In this document: positions 12,110 to 24,339 of the stretch, one piece after another
Layout: every line of letters begins with the position of its first letter
How positions within the stretch are numbered: position 1 is the stretch's first letter
Assembly (NCBI GenBank): GCA_030374765.1
Contig: JARGXX010000022.1
Span: 186,001-250,000 of the forward strand
Direction: 5' to 3'
Length of the DNA: 64,000 nucleotides
From: Agarophyton chilense
Lineage: Eukaryota; Rhodophyta; Florideophyceae; Gracilariales; Gracilariaceae
The notes under the pieces: model-generated
What the model was told of the DNA's origin: nothing
The model's database searches: none
Seen by the model: the letters and a program-made list of their open reading frames with translations, nothing else
Made by a program: the position numbers and the translations under genes

Positions 12110-14400
12110 TCATTGTGGGTGGTTTGTATTGAGAGGTGAGGAACTCTTTGGCTCATGACCATCCCATAGGTTCAGGCAGGGGCTTAAAGAGGGAGGATTT
12201 TCCTCGAGTCGTCCCTCTAGGAGTTTTCCGATGGGGTTTCCGTTTCTTCCTGAGGATAGGGTTCTTCGACAGGGCCGTCCGCAGGATCGATCTACACTGG
12301 CGTGGGCCCGTGGGGCTTTATTAGGAGTATCCGGAGGCTTGGCACAGCGTGAGCTTCCAGGGGTCCCTGTGGTTCGTTGCTGTGCCCTGTTATACATTCC
12401 TTCGGATCTTCGCACCCGGTAATTCTCTTCCCCTAGGGCTAAGAGGGTTTTACGTGCGTCTTCAGCGAGATACCTGAAACAGTCACAAGGTTAGGTTACT
12501 GAAAAGAAGAGGAAGAAGGCCCTTGGAGAGCGAACAAAAACGTCCTAGCGGGGCGAAAAGGGAGAATACTTAAGTGTGGGTGGTCTAGTGGTCATCGTAG
12601 TTCCCTGGGAGGTGTATGATGGGGGCCCGGACGGAGGAGCACTTAAATTGACCGCGAGGACATCTCCAGAATCGGCGTAATGGAGTGAAGCATCCATGTC
12701 CGACTCCATGGAGCTAACCAAAAAGGCATGATTCGGTTTACGAAATGGGGTTGCGTGTCCGCTGGTTACATCAGCATTGTGCCTAGAGGTCCTGTAGGTT
12801 TTTCCGTAAGCCTGTGCGTAGGTAACGAGCCTTCGGAAGGAGTACTGCGGGTGTCCCGTGTGGTAATTGCGCACATGTGTCCGAATGGCAGGGAGCATTC
12901 CCGTGATGAAGTGACGTTTAAGCCGTCCTTTGGAGAATACGTTTCCACATCGGTAAGCCTTCTTTCATAGATCGTCTGCGAAAGCCGATTCGGTCATGTT
13001 GGAGCTCTGCCTAAAGGATATGACTTCCTGGTGGGCATCCATTATAACGTCATCCGTGGCGTAAGCTCCCAAGAGGTAGTGAACAACCTGAGGGTATGAC
13101 GTGAGGAGCTCACGGTCTTGAGCATCCACGAAGTCAGTTGTGCCAGATATCTTCGAAACCACTCGATCACGCGCCTATCCTGTAAGGAAGAATTGGAAAA
13201 GGTACAGAGCGGCGCCCTCGTGGGCACCGTTCTGATGGCAGGCCGTACGGAACAACCTGAGAAAACTAAGTACAGCAATGGGGTCGGAACCCGAGAATTT
13301 GTTCGTAATGGTTAGTTGCATCCGTTTGGCCCATATGGCAACTCTGCGTTCTACCGAACCAGAATATTTCGCGGACCTGTCCCCCAGCCGGTAGTTCCGT
13401 TAGTCTAGAACCTTAAGGATAAGTTTGTTTGTGGTTTTCAGTGGTCTGAGGCCTTAAACGGCAGCCTCATTCACTTCCGATTCGATCGTTTTGGTTGAGG
13501 CCGATTCGGTATCGCTCGTGTTCGAAGGTCTCTTTTCTTACTCCTTCTGTGCTTCTTTCTCCTGCGGTTGCTTCTTTTCTTCTTTCCAGCGGAGTAAAGA
13601 CCTAAAGAATCGATCTCTCTATCAGATCCGATGGAGCCCTGAGGTCGCTGTACCTCGTATAATCCGTCGGATGGGACAAGCAGTTCCTCTTCTAGACGCG
13701 GAGCTTCTCTTCTGCTCCTCGCTTGTCCCTCCCTTGGATTCTACTGACTGGCAATCTGTCTCTCTTCTAGACGCGGAGCGTCTCTTCTGCTCCTCGACTG
13801 GCCCACCATGGGGTTTTCCTGATTGTATTCCCGGCGAGGCGCGGATAATTCCGCCGCTCGCGAGGGTTCGGTAGGAAGTTGTCATGTGAAAACCGGATGG
13901 TTAGTTTGTTGTGGGGTGGTTCTAGGGACCATATTTCCTGCCTGGCGGGTGACAGCTCCTTGAACGGCCTGTAGGAGGGAGTCTATGAATAAGTCAGACT
14001 CCAATACCTTAGGGACGATTCGCGTGATGAGGTAATCCGTATGGTGAGCAATCGCCGTAGCAAGTCGCACGTCCATACTGAAATCCACGTGGGTTGAGCA
14101 GAGCTCACGTGGACGGGGCCAGAGAAGGTCGACAAGACCTGCGGGCAGGTTTTCTCGAATTCTTTAGGTCTGTGGGGTTTCTCCTTGAGGTGTCCCTCGC
14201 CTAGAGGTGGCCCTGGCCTAGAGGTGGCCCTGGTGAGGCATTGTCGTAAAGGCGCTGCCACCGTGGGTTCTAGGCGAATCTTTCCAGGGTTATCCAGTGG
14301 GGTCAGTACTTCTTGCGGCTGGCTCCTTGTGATCCTGCGGTCGCTAGCGGTATCAACCTGAGGGTAAGGCGACATCGCCGGCATTGTAGTCGCACTTCGT
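12110..14400 (-). pseudogene. Gag region of the same Gypsy-like element, frameshifted
   Basis: A chain of short minus-strand frames (13983-14384, 13882-14088, 13622-13885, 12965-13278, 12545-12948, 12110-12415) lies directly upstream of the protease frame in the same orientation. The segment TDDVIMDAHQEVISFRQSS and a Cys/His patch (CSLPFGHMCAI, near 12880) would fit a gag capsid and a decayed zinc knuckle. No single frame is intact. Family assignment rests mainly on linkage to the protease. Confidence 0.4.
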
Positions 14401-14577
14401 CCTGCCGTAGAAGTCCAATGAACGGGTCAGTTCGGTGTGTTTTTTGCATCCATAATGGCGGTTGCATCTGTACTTCTGGTCCGTTGGGGAATTAAACCAA
14501 AGGTTAGAATCAGGATAATTCTTCGTTCCAGTGGTCGGTTTAATTATTCCAATGGTTTCTAAGTCGGGAGGCCAAAA

Positions 14578-15017
14578 TGTAACGCAATGACGGGTTAAGT
14601 CAGCATACGGGTCTCGACCGGTGGTAGCGTCCTAGAGCGGGTCCTAAGGTTCGAATCCTTGACGGCGGCACTCCCAGACTACTTGGTGCAATGGGCTGGC
14701 TTTTACTGCGTAGTCCTACAGGTTGGAGCTACGGAAACGATTGCTTGAATACCAATTGGTGGAACTAAAATACCAAAGGGGGTTATTTATTATCCTAACG
14801 ATGCCTACCGTACTATAAGGGAGAAGCGTCACGGGAGGCAAGTACATAGTACTGGCGAGGCGCTGAGATCTCCCTGGCACTGTATTGTTAATCTATTACA
14901 CTAATTAAATTAATAATCTACATGAGTCCACCTCAGGGCGACCCGTACACGTGGCACCTGCAAGATCCTTCACGGCCCGGCGGCTTACCGGACTCAACCG
15001 GCATTATCGCTCATTCA
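14578..15017 (+). repeat. LTR family B, copy 1
   Basis: About 440 bp, starting TGTAACGCAATGAC and ending near CTCATTCA. It aligns with the minus-strand copy at 16260-16703 and the plus-strand copy at 24424-24864. It contains GGTTCGAATCC, a perfect match to a tRNA B box. Terminal TG and CA and three dispersed copies support an LTR. No target-site duplication is visible. Confidence 0.65.
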
Positions 15018-15018
15018 G

Positions 15019-15398
15019 GAGAATTTGTCTGGTTTTCATGGTGCGTGCTGGGGCTTCGGCCCAAGTGGAGCGATATGATTGGACGAGAGCGCTGAATGAG
15101 CACGGGCTCGGCAGTTTGTGAGACTGTGGGAATGTGGGGTCGATAGAAATTTTTGATCGTAACCGCCGAATCAGGGCTTTGCAGGGCGGTTGCCACTGGC
15201 GCACCACTTTGGACGACTTTTTGGGTTTTTACTTCGTATGATTTATGTTTGAAACTGTTTTGGAGCGCAAATCCCCGTCGCACTGCGGGAAGCTGTGAGG
15301 CGTATGTGGTCCCCCGAAGGTGAGCACGGACGAAGGAAGCGCTTTAAAGGTTAGTATAGTTGTCAATAACGGTCGCAGACGACCGGAGTAAATTGTCA
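15019..15398 (+). repeat. LTR family A, 5'-truncated copy
   Basis: The sequence from GTCTGGTTTTCATGG onward matches the 3' two thirds of LTR A (compare 15502-16067 and 63525-64000). The 5' part is missing where LTR B begins. It ends with AATTGTCA at 15398. Confidence 0.6.
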
Positions 15399-15501
15399 AT
15401 AACAACGTGAGCGCAGGATAGGTATAGGAAAACGAAAAAAGGGGGAAAATTCGAGAAGAAGAAAAATGTAAAACAAGAAAAACAAATGATGGTAGCAGCC
15501 T
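15399..15501. other. Purine-rich spacer between tail-to-tail LTR A copies
   Basis: A 103-bp A/G-rich spacer separates the plus-strand LTR A end (15398) from the minus-strand LTR A end (15502). The two LTRs form an inverted repeat with this as the loop. Confidence 0.45.
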
Positions 15502-16067
15502 TGACTATTTCTTCGGTCGTCGGCGACCGTCATTGATAACTATATCTACCTTTCACGAACTTCCGCCGCCGGGCTGACCATCGGTGGGTCACCCACGTCT
15601 CACAGCTTGTTTCTGTGCGACGAGGAGTTGCGCGGCAAAACTATTTCAAACAAAAGAAATTCAAATAAAAACTCAAAAAATCATCCAAAGAAATGAGCCA
15701 CTGCCAACTGCCCTGCCCAGCCCAGATTCGGCTGTTATGGCCAAAACCCATATCCAGCCCACATTCGCACATTTTCTCCAACTGCATAGCCCGTGCTCAT
15801 TCGGCGCTCTCGTCCAATAAGATCGCTTCACTTGGGCCGAAGCCTCAACACACCCCAGTTGAACCAGACCACTTGCCCATACCACGTAGAATGAGGGCAT
15901 TTTCAGAGGCCAATCAGATGTCCGTTTTGAGTTGAGATTGAGATGAGGCGCATATGCGTTTTTCCGCGGAGGGTGCCCGAAAGTGCCCGTGCTTAAATCC
16001 ACTTTTGGTTTTCCACTATTTTTAACACTCCAAAGGGACTGGAGGCACAGTCGACCAAACGTCAACA
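15502..16067 (-). repeat. LTR family A, complete-looking copy
   Basis: About 566 bp, reading on the minus strand from TGTTGACGTTTGG (16067) to a terminal TCA at 15502. It follows a polypurine stretch (GTCGAGGAGGAG) and the end of a copia pol, so it is a 3' LTR. It contains the palindrome CGCATATGCG at 15949-15958 and several ATTGG (CCAAT) boxes. The pol stop codon lies within its first bases. Confidence 0.7.
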
Positions 16068-17200
16068 CTCCTCCTCGACTGCTCCGCCAAGTCCAACATG
16101 CTCTACATTATTGTTGTGAAGACCTGGGCCAAGTGGTTTAGTCAAGAATTCTGCGTCGTTGTTTTCTCCTGGAACGTACGTCACATTGATGTGACTATCC
16201 TTGACAAGTTCTTGAATGAAGTGCAACTTAACGTCAATGTGCTAAGCGCGACCCGTCTGTGAAAAAGCAACGATAACGGTTGAGTTCTGTAAGCCGCCGG
16301 GGCCAGAGGTACCTTACAAACGCCACGTGGACTGGCCAACCTCAGCTGGATTCATTTAGATAATTATTTTATGTTAATTGGTGTAATAGATTAGCATTAA
16401 AGTGCCAGGGAGATCTCAGCGCCTCGCCATCGATACTTACTTGGCTCGAGTGACGCTTTTCTCTTAGGGTAAAGTAGGCACTGTTGAGAGACTAAATTAC
16501 CACCTTTGGTACATTAGTTCCACCAATTGGTCTTCAAGCCATCTTTTACGTACTTCCGACCTGTAGAACTACACAGTAAACGCCAGGCCATTGCACCAAG
16601 TAGTTTGGGAGTGCCTCTGTCAAGGATACGAACCTTAGTACCCGCTCTATCACGCTACCCCCAGTTGAGACCAGTTCGCTAACCCGCCAGTCATTGCGTT
16701 ACACCGCTGGAGAGCGTTCACAGGGTGCTCGGTCATCGGCGCACTTGTTCCATGAGCGAATTGGCCCAGCACCTTGCATATTCCATCCGGTTTCTTCAAA
16801 CACACCGTTCAACAGAATAACCTCCTGACACGCAAGCGTTAAAGCAGAATACTTGGTCTGGGCGGTAGAAAGCGCCACCGATGCCAAGCTTCACTAAAAA
16901 TCAAGACATTGACTTGCGATCAGTCGTGTCTGTAGCGTAGTCAGAGTCAACGTACGCCTCCAGTTTCATCGTGCCAGAGTGATAGTGCACCCCACGTCCA
17001 GTTGTACCATGAAGATAACGAAGAACCCGCTTTGCCGCCCTGTGATAGTAGGCCTTGTGGCCAAACCTTAATTCAATTTTTACCTCGTCATTAAGCAAAT
17101 TATCTGTTATTAGGGGCGGTACTTTTAAGAGAAATTTTCCTGAAAACAATGAGAATTGAACCCACGACATATGGAAAACATTATCAAGTATTAACCTTCG
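16068..17200 (-). pseudogene. Copia pol 3' end (RNase H), split by an LTR B
   Basis: The minus-strand frame at 16901-17170 reads RVLRYLHGTTGRG...YVDSDYATDTTDRKSMS, and 16704-16887 reads SVALSTAQTKYSALTLACQE. Both are typical of the copia RNase H domain. The frame then meets LTR B (16260-16703). After it the domain resumes as HIDVKLHFIQ...YVPGENNDAEFLTKPL and ends in the LTR A at 16067. The coding sequence is broken and truncated at its 5' side. The remainder of the element is not present. Confidence 0.65.
16260..16703 (-). repeat. LTR family B, copy 2, inserted in copia pol
   Basis: About 444 bp, read on the minus strand from TGTAACGCAATGACTGG to TTTTTCA. It interrupts the RNase H coding sequence: codons for NALQR precede it and TGRA.HIDVK follow. 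The flanks CCAGCGG and CAGACGG could be a decayed duplication but do not match exactly. It is best read as a solo LTR. Confidence 0.65.
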
Positions 17201-17381
17201 AGCTAAACCTACTCATATGGGCTTGACTTATGGACTTGCGACGATTCCATTTAAGGAACTAATCGACTTGCAACTGTTCCCTTTAACGGTCCTTGGTTGA
17301 CTACGGCATTTTTCTATTCCGCGAACAGGTATTAGGTGTTATCGACTCAGCCTTCCACGCAGGAAATAGTACCTTCCAAAC

Positions 17382-19440
17382 TCACCGTCCCCATTTTCGT
17401 AACACTCTTCGCAAAGGGTTCGGAAACCAACGACGGTCATTATGATCCAAAAACCCAATCAACCTTCGTATACACGAAACGTTCTCGATTGTACGAAGTA
17501 TGTCACGAATTGAACCTCTTCTTGGCCCCTGCGAAAGCCGCACCGACGGGATGCCAGTCATCTGGGTTTTTTGCATGTCATGGCAGTCAATGCGAGCAAC
17601 ATGGAACCGTTTCGTGTGTAGTAAATTTTCATCGGGACACCGATACACGACTTCAAATTCCCACATTTCATCCATGCACCCGTAGTATACTGAAGACCAC
17701 AAGGGATTTGTGGACGAAGCGGAATTGGTTCTAAAAGAAGCTTCAACATTGAACTGCCCCGCAATCAACCTTTTAGCCTGGCTGTGTACGGATATCGCTG
17801 TTCTTGAGTTCGAACTTTGGTAGCGGTTTCCAATCTGAGCGCCTCGCACTCCCGAAACACTACAATGCTTTTGAAAGTGTTCAGAGTTCTTACACTGATA
17901 TCATATGCTCTAATTTGTAGGCCGCTCATAGCGCAAAATATTGCTTGATCCGTTTGCCATAGCGGACGAACCTTTAGACGTCTACTGGGAAGCATACCGT
18001 CCCCTGTTTCCTATGCGTTGTCATCGACAGGTATGCAGAAGCCCTCACTTTCTTCATCCAATCCGCCCTCTGCTACGTGTTTTGCCATTTCCCCTTGAAT
18101 TTGTCTGCTTCCTCTGGAGGTAGCTCCATTCACAGAGCCATCAAAACTGAGACCGCCACTCAACAACTTTAGACAAAAGAAGTTGAAAGTTTTGTGGGAT
18201 AGATTTGCTTCTGGGTGAAGCTTTGATTTCACCAAATCTTTAATCACTCCAGCTACCGTTTCGATGACAATCTGTGACACGTGATTCAAAGGCCCGCTAT
18301 TTTCAAGTATATCGGCCATAGGAAGAATGTCTTGCCGCGTGGGTGTAAAAAAAAAGAATATTCTTCACGCATGTGGAAAACCTTTTAGAAGCATGCGTGA
18401 TTCTTCTGCAGAAGCTTGGGAAGCTTTCTTCGATATTTCTGGTCAGGAAATGCGTGGAACAGTATGTCTCTTACCTCTGAACTTATTGCCCATAGGCGCG
18501 TCATATTCACTTCTATTTGTGGGCTTGCGAATACCACAGGACTTTAATGCAGTGCAAGACTCTTGACTTTTTCAGCATTGTATGATGAGATGTATTCAAA
18601 AGACTCCGGGGGGCGACCCCATCTTGAGGGAGTTCCAAGAGCTCCTCGTGACAGGGAATGGTTGATTGGAGTCATGACCTCCGGTTTGACAACGAACTCG
18701 AGAGCCCGGTTGATACATTTCGCTTGAGTATAAAGGCAAATAGAGATCAGGTTTCTTACCCATCCCAAAAGCCGCCGATGAATCGCATCGCACGGGGCAC
18801 TTTGGATAATATCGATAGATAAGTTCAAAAAGTACGGTCTTCCCTTAACACCAGTCCACTTCATAATATGTGCAAGATAAGTCCGATGGTTCTCTTGCCG
18901 TTCTTGTTCCAATCTTTTCCCGATGCGAACGGTGTCTTTGTGTGTACGCTGCTCCGAACACTCAATGTTCAATAGTTCTGATCTCCTGGCAGCTCCATCA
19001 GATCTCAGCACATTTTTCATCAATTTCTTTTCGTAAGATGGAATCATCCAAAGCCGATTCCCAGCCAAACCAGACTTCAAACCTTTCTTTAGGCATCTAC
19101 AACACGCGATCTCTGAGGTGTGAACTTTTAATCCCAAATCTTTGGATGCTTCCCGCCAATCAGCCGTTATGAACAACACGAATTTGTGCAAAAGACGGAC
19201 GACGCCATCTGCACAATGCACTATTACAGAAGTATCCATTGTGCAAAGATCGCCAACAATCGGTTTCAAAAACAAGTCAAACTGTTCAAAATCATGCGAG
19301 CTAAGGGCTAACGAAGCCTGCATAGTGTTGATGGCTTTGAATCTATGAGCCGGTTCGAAGTTGACGATAACAAACACAATAGGCCCAACAGATTTTGATC
19401 CCCTTCGACCCTGAAACATTCTGAACCCATCGGTGGATAA
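17382..19440 (-). pseudogene. Tnp2-like (CACTA-type) transposase, copy 2
   Basis: A 291-codon uninterrupted minus-strand frame (18544-19419) carries the family blocks in order: MFQGRRGSKSVGPIVFVIVN; FEQFDLFLKPIVGDL; ACCRCLKKG; LSIDIIQSAPCDAIHRRLLG; and PSRWGRPPESFEYISSYNAE. Further C-terminal pieces follow at 18011-18319 (KLHPEANLSHKTFNFFCLKL) and 17382-17995 (ECEALRLETATKV; DEMWEFEVVYRCPDENLLHT). The 5' side is cut exactly where DIRS-like copy 2 begins (codons for LSTDGFRMFQ span the junction). This copy is better preserved than copy 1. Tnp2 proteins mobilise CACTA-type DNA transposons. Confidence 0.65.
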
Positions 19441-20223
19441 TGTTTTAATCCAGAGCCTGCGTAGGAATTATTATTCCCGGAGCCTTGACGAAAAATTGAC
19501 GCCTCCGCGTTTGGTCGACGAAAGCTTTACTGTACCTCCTCGCGGTGTCGACTGGGCAGCGTAAGCTGGCTAACGGAGTAAGTCAGGGAGGGATCCCTGT
19601 TGGAGAGGGAAGTGATCAGGTCTCCGTAAGCCAGTGATCCCTATCGAGTTGGTGTGTTTTTCAGAATTCTTGAGACTTGTTTCGGTTTTCTGAGGGAATT
19701 AAAATATCGGTACTTCGAGGCCGGGCGTCGCGGTATGCTGGTGTAAAATATTTTTTAAAGGCTATGTTCGACGAAATTCAGAGCTTAAGTGAGTTCCCGT
19801 ATGGGTTGTTGTTCATTGGGCTTTGCTGGCGTTGCTTGTGTTAGAGTCCGGAAACGGAATTATGTAAGGTCTTTCCTTAATTGGGTGATCAGGGGTTTTT
19901 CCCACGTGCGGAATTTTATCGTCAATGCAATCCGGGAGGTCGCGTGAAAGTCGTATCTGGATGGGGGTTCTGCGTGTTTTTTAATCGAGTCTTATAAGGT
20001 TTTTTTTGAAGTTGCATATCGAAATTAACGGTTTTTGCGATATGATATTGGTATTTAGTTTTTGAAGGGTTTTCTGAAAAACAATTGTTCAAATTTCTGT
20101 ACCATGCGCCTTGCGTAATGACGTAAGGCGGGGATGTTTAAAGCACCAATATCTGTCCAGTAGTAACTGTGGGTAGTGTTGTCGAGGCAATAGTCTCAGG
20201 GATCTGGCAGATTCGAGGCCCAG

Positions 20224-21525
20224 ACCAAGTTGCACTTGTATGGGGGTCGGGTGACTGCTGGACCTATTCAGGTCGCGCGCTCAGCCGGGGGCAGCTCTCC
20301 TAAAAGCGCAAGCCTGCACTACGGGTTAAAGTAGTCCCGAGGACGGAATGGGTTGACCGTCCTTAGAGGTGATGGACCTGCTTCAAACAAAATTTCAAAC
20401 TGCAGGGCTCTCGGGCAGAAAATCGAGGGCATGGGGGAAGATGATTTGGGCGTCGTAAAAGAAGCTTTTCGGGGTAGACATCCAGTGTACCTTGTTGAAA
20501 ATTCAAAGAGCAAAAATGCTCTCCTTCGTGTAATTAGAAATGAGATTCCGGGGATCCCTAAAGAGGGAGAGACGGACGTCTTGTTCCATTGCATTGAAGA
20601 TAAAACATACCCACTGAGTGTCGGAGGGAATGCGTCAAAAGCGGGGTCTTCTAAGGGAGTAGCGAGTACTCGAGTTGTAACGGTCTCGGATCAAAAACCT
20701 CGAGGTCGTTCTAAACTCGTGACGTGGGGCAAAGACGGTGAATCCTCGAGTTAATACGAGTCCGAGTCCAATCCGGATTCTGACTCTGAGGAAGAGGCTA
20801 CTACGCGCCCCAGTGAAATGCAGAAAATTCTTTCTTCCATGGAGGGGTTGGAGAAGGCGCAGAAACGCATGACTAAATACATTAAGGAATTGAAGGAGTC
20901 GCGGAAAATTTTAATGAAGAAATCAAAGGGGGAGAATTTTCTTGTCGACATCAGACAGGCGATGGAAGGAGTTGTTGTCGATTCCGGCAACGACTCTGGC
21001 TCAGATTCCGACGATGGAGATAAAGGAATTTCGAGCCTGGCCAAGAAGGCTTTGAATTCGAAGCGACAGAAGGCGAACAAGAAGTTCTGGGTTGCTTTCG
21101 CTAGCAAACCGTTTCCTGAACAATATGTTTCGGTTGACAGTCATGAAGGGGAAGATATGCTCCGCAAAGCCCTGACGAATTATCCAACGGTCTCTACGTG
21201 GGTTGAAGCTCGTCATTTGAGGGGCATTCGGAACCCCCGTGAAGCTGCAACACTAGCTCGGGTTATTGACTGCCTCATCAGCTTTTTGGGAGTGATGCAC
21301 GTTAAAAATGAGTTGGCGGTGGAGTTGGAAATTCGTAGGTTGGCTGCAGTGACAATGGTTGATAAGACCGGCAACTGGGAAGTGGCCAGAGAACTCGAAG
21401 AAGAGCACGACGATTTGATAAGCGAGTCAATGAAGCGAAAGCTTCACAAGTCGGCATAACTTTGTAAGGAGTTTAAGAAGGATAAGTCTGCCTTGCGCAA
21501 GCAAGGAGACGGGAACGAAAATTAA
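20224..21525 (+). pseudogene. gag-like pseudogene of DIRS-like copy 2
   Basis: A single frame aligned to copy 1 runs from about 20224 to a TAA at 21523-21525. It is interrupted by TGA-free but nonsense-bearing sites: TAG near 20329, TAA at 20752-20754 and TAA at 21457-21459. Features are an acidic Ser/Asp/Glu linker, a coiled-coil-like MQKILSSMEGLEKAQKRMTK segment and a conserved PREAATLARVIDCLISFL block. The protein is inferred to form the element's nucleoprotein particle. The true start is not certain. Confidence 0.6.
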
Positions 21526-21580
21526 TATAAAAACAACGACAACCACAACAACAATTTTTAATTCGACGGGCACGCGGGAC

Positions 21581-23440
21581 GTGCTTCCTATGTCAGGGGC
21601 GTCTGGTATACAGGAAGGGGATACAAAGAAATCAAGCGCACGACAACGACAAAAGTGGAGACGCAAGAAAAAAATTCAAAGTATACTTGAGGGACTTCGA
21701 AGTGGGCTTAATTGCTTGTATGCCGGGCATGTCTACCCCTTTCTACCGGTACAAGAGAGGAACGCTGTCCAAATCCTGGCGAGCAATATCTTGCAAGGCA
21801 TCGGGGAGGACTCATACCGCCGAAATTATTTCGTTGCGGAGGAGTCCGTAGGAGAGGTTGATTCTACGTTCGAATACAGTGACCCACACGAATGGGTCTG
21901 GCTGAGTCTGGATCGAGTATCATTGCTAGAAAGTGATATGGAAGCCTCGGCTGATATTATCTCATTACTACCAGGGGATATACAGCTACTATATATGGCT
22001 AGAAAATTTATCCAAGAAGATGAAGAGGTGAAAAGAGCTAAGAAGCCGTTTTGTGGAGTGAAGGCGAAAGATTACAATGCCCTGATTAGAAGACTGGTGA
22101 AAGGGGGGTTAGTAGATCTGAGGGGAAGAAAACCGAAAGTTGTAAATGGTGTTTTTGCGGTCCCTAAAAAAAGAGGGAAAACAAAGGGTCATAATTGACG
22201 CCCGAAAAGCTAACCTTCAGTTTACTGACCCACCAAAAATCGAACATCCTAAACCAGGGCATCTGGCGAGATTACACATCCCGGAAGGACGAACGCTTTG
22301 TGTTGGAAAGTCAGACATGGGCAATCAATATCACCGAATGAAATTACCGGGATGGATATATACGTATTTTGGTTTGCCACCAATCGAATTCGAAGGGAAA
22401 GCATTATTCCCCGTCATGCTTTCAATGCACATGGGGTGGTCACGCATCGTCTTTGTGGCTCAGAAAATCCATCTACAAATCTTAGCTTGCACTAAGCTCT
22501 CAATGGACGACTGGGTAGCGCATTCAATTTACGTTGGCGAATATAAATTCGGAGCTTACGTGGACGACTATTTTTCGTTTGGAACAAGCAAAGAGATGTC
22601 GGAAAGATGTCTGCAGGCCGTGATAAAGGAGTCTGAGCGTAGCTTTTTGCCTTCGCAGGCGACAAAAGTATCATGGCCTGCAGAAGAAGGAAGTACAGAA
22701 GTCTAGGGAATTGAAGTGGGAAAAAATGGCGTATTGATGCCAAAACGGGAAAAAATGAGAACGCTGATAACAACTACTGAAAACATGCTAAAAAAGAAGA
22801 TATGGAAGGTGAAAGAAGTACAAAGCAAAATTGGAAAATGGGCGTGGTTTTTGATCTTAAGGAGGCAGCTCTTTTCGGTCTTCGAAAGAATATATTCCAT
22901 TACGTCCTCGACCAATGAATATGTTGGCGGCAACGTGTTTAGCCGGAAGGAGCTGGAATTAATTTTAAAACTAGCACCGTTGATCCGGATTAGTTTTTCT
23001 ACCCCGTTCAACACAACATTCATTTGTACAGACGCAAGCTTAATTGGTGGAGTAGTAGTTTATACCGAGTGCCGAGATTTTTTGAAAATCTGCGAAGGAT
23101 CAAATCGGATTGAATGGATTGAAGAACAGGAGTGGAAAATTGCGATACGACATTTTTGGAAGAAAAAACACCGGATACACATTTTAAGGAGAGAAGCAGT
23201 CATTCTTGGTATGCTTTGGCCTCTTCGAAATCGGAAAAATTATCGAACACGGATAATTATGTTTATTGATAACCAGTCGCTTCTTGGAGCTTTGCTAAAA
23301 GGACGTAGCAGTAGGCGAAGCTTTATCCGGATCTGCAGGCGCGTTGCCGCGTTGATACTCGTTGGAGACCTAACAATGGATTATTCTTACGTCCCTAACG
23401 GGAAAAATCCAGCCGATGAACCGTGACGGGCTTTTTGATC
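21581..23440 (+). pseudogene. Reverse transcriptase-RNase H pseudogene (DIRS-like)
   Basis: The frame starting at 21581 encodes an upstream region ending VVNGVFAVPKK. A one-base expansion of an A run near 22170 shifts it, and the RT continues in the next frame as RVIIDARKANLQF, DMGNQYHRMKLPG and the active-site block YVDDYFSFG (near 22560). A TAG at 22704-22706 interrupts it. The RNase H part then follows from 22716 (FICTDASLIGGVVVY; MFIDNQSLLGALL) to the usual junction PNGKNPADEP, with a TGA near 23424. The YVDD-like site is intact, so the damage is limited to a frameshift and nonsense codons. Confidence 0.7.
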
Positions 23441-23448
23441 TAGCTCAC

Positions 23449-24339
23449 CGACGGGTAAAAGCAGCAACACTGCAGGAATACCGTAAGAACCTTGGGTATT
23501 TCGTGGAGTGGCTGGCTCAACAACCAGTCGCTCGCCGTTGATGTAGGAACGCAGAAGAGGTTGATAAATTGTTCACGAGGTATTGCATTGATCTTTTTCA
23601 TGGTAATCAACAATTGAAGGCAGGAGGTGTAGCTAGGGCAAAATCAGCGTTGGAATTTTTTCTCCCCGAACTCAGCCGGAAATTGGTATCGGCGAATCAA
23701 AGTATACAGGGCTGGACAGCATCGCGCTCAAACCTTCATTTTGGCGTGTTTCCGGAAATCGTTGTATACGGATTGGAATTGGATCTTTTCAAGCACGGGG
23801 ATCCCGATCTGGGGGTAGGATTGCTGCTGCTGTTTTATGGGTATCTCAGGCTAGGGGATTTATTGCAGCTAAAAGTATTGGACGTCGCCATGCTGCCGCT
23901 AACGGAAAAGCGGCCGCATTATGGGATGCTCAACATTGCGACAGGAAAACGTGGCCGTAATGAATCCGTCACGATAAGGCCGTATTTTTTGGCGGTTTTG
24001 TTAAACAAGTTAGTAAGAAGAAGGAAGTTGGCAGAAGCAGAAGTTCTTTTCCCGTATCAAAAAGCCCGATTTTGGGCCGGTCTCCGAAGAGCCGTCGAAC
24101 GTCTAGGGATTCCGTTCGCGATTACTCCACACATGCTTAGGTACGGCGGGGCGACCAACGATAAGCTTTATGCTCGCCTCGCCTACCAGAATATTAAATG
24201 TCGAGGACGTTGGCAAAGCGATAAGAATTTTAAGGGATATATTCAAGCACACAAATTATACCAAGCACTCAACGAACTATCCCCGGCCCAACGTCAGTCA
24301 TTACAGGCGGTTTACACCGCTATGAAAATCTTTTCTTAG
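23449..24339 (+). pseudogene. Tyrosine recombinase of the DIRS-like element
   Basis: The N-terminal core-binding part (ATLQEYRKNLGYFVEWLAQQ) is separated by one TGA (near 23538) from a 256-codon open frame, 23569-24339. The catalytic residues can all be seen: Arg in YGYLRLGDLLQL, the H-x-x-R box as HMLRYGG, a Trp in CRGRWQSD and the nucleophile Tyr in FKGYIQAH. The enzyme circularises and integrates DIRS-type cDNA. The catalytic half is intact as written. The single nonsense codon is the only obvious lesion. Confidence 0.75.

Noticed and set aside
14630-14670. tRNA gene in LTR B
   Set aside because: Only the T-arm/B-box part is tRNA-like. The A-box-like sequence is too close to it and no cloverleaf can be formed.
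15346-15553. Apparent MITE with ~40-bp inverted termini
   Set aside because: The inverted similarity continues outward through the whole of two oppositely oriented LTR A copies, so these are LTR ends, not a separate element.
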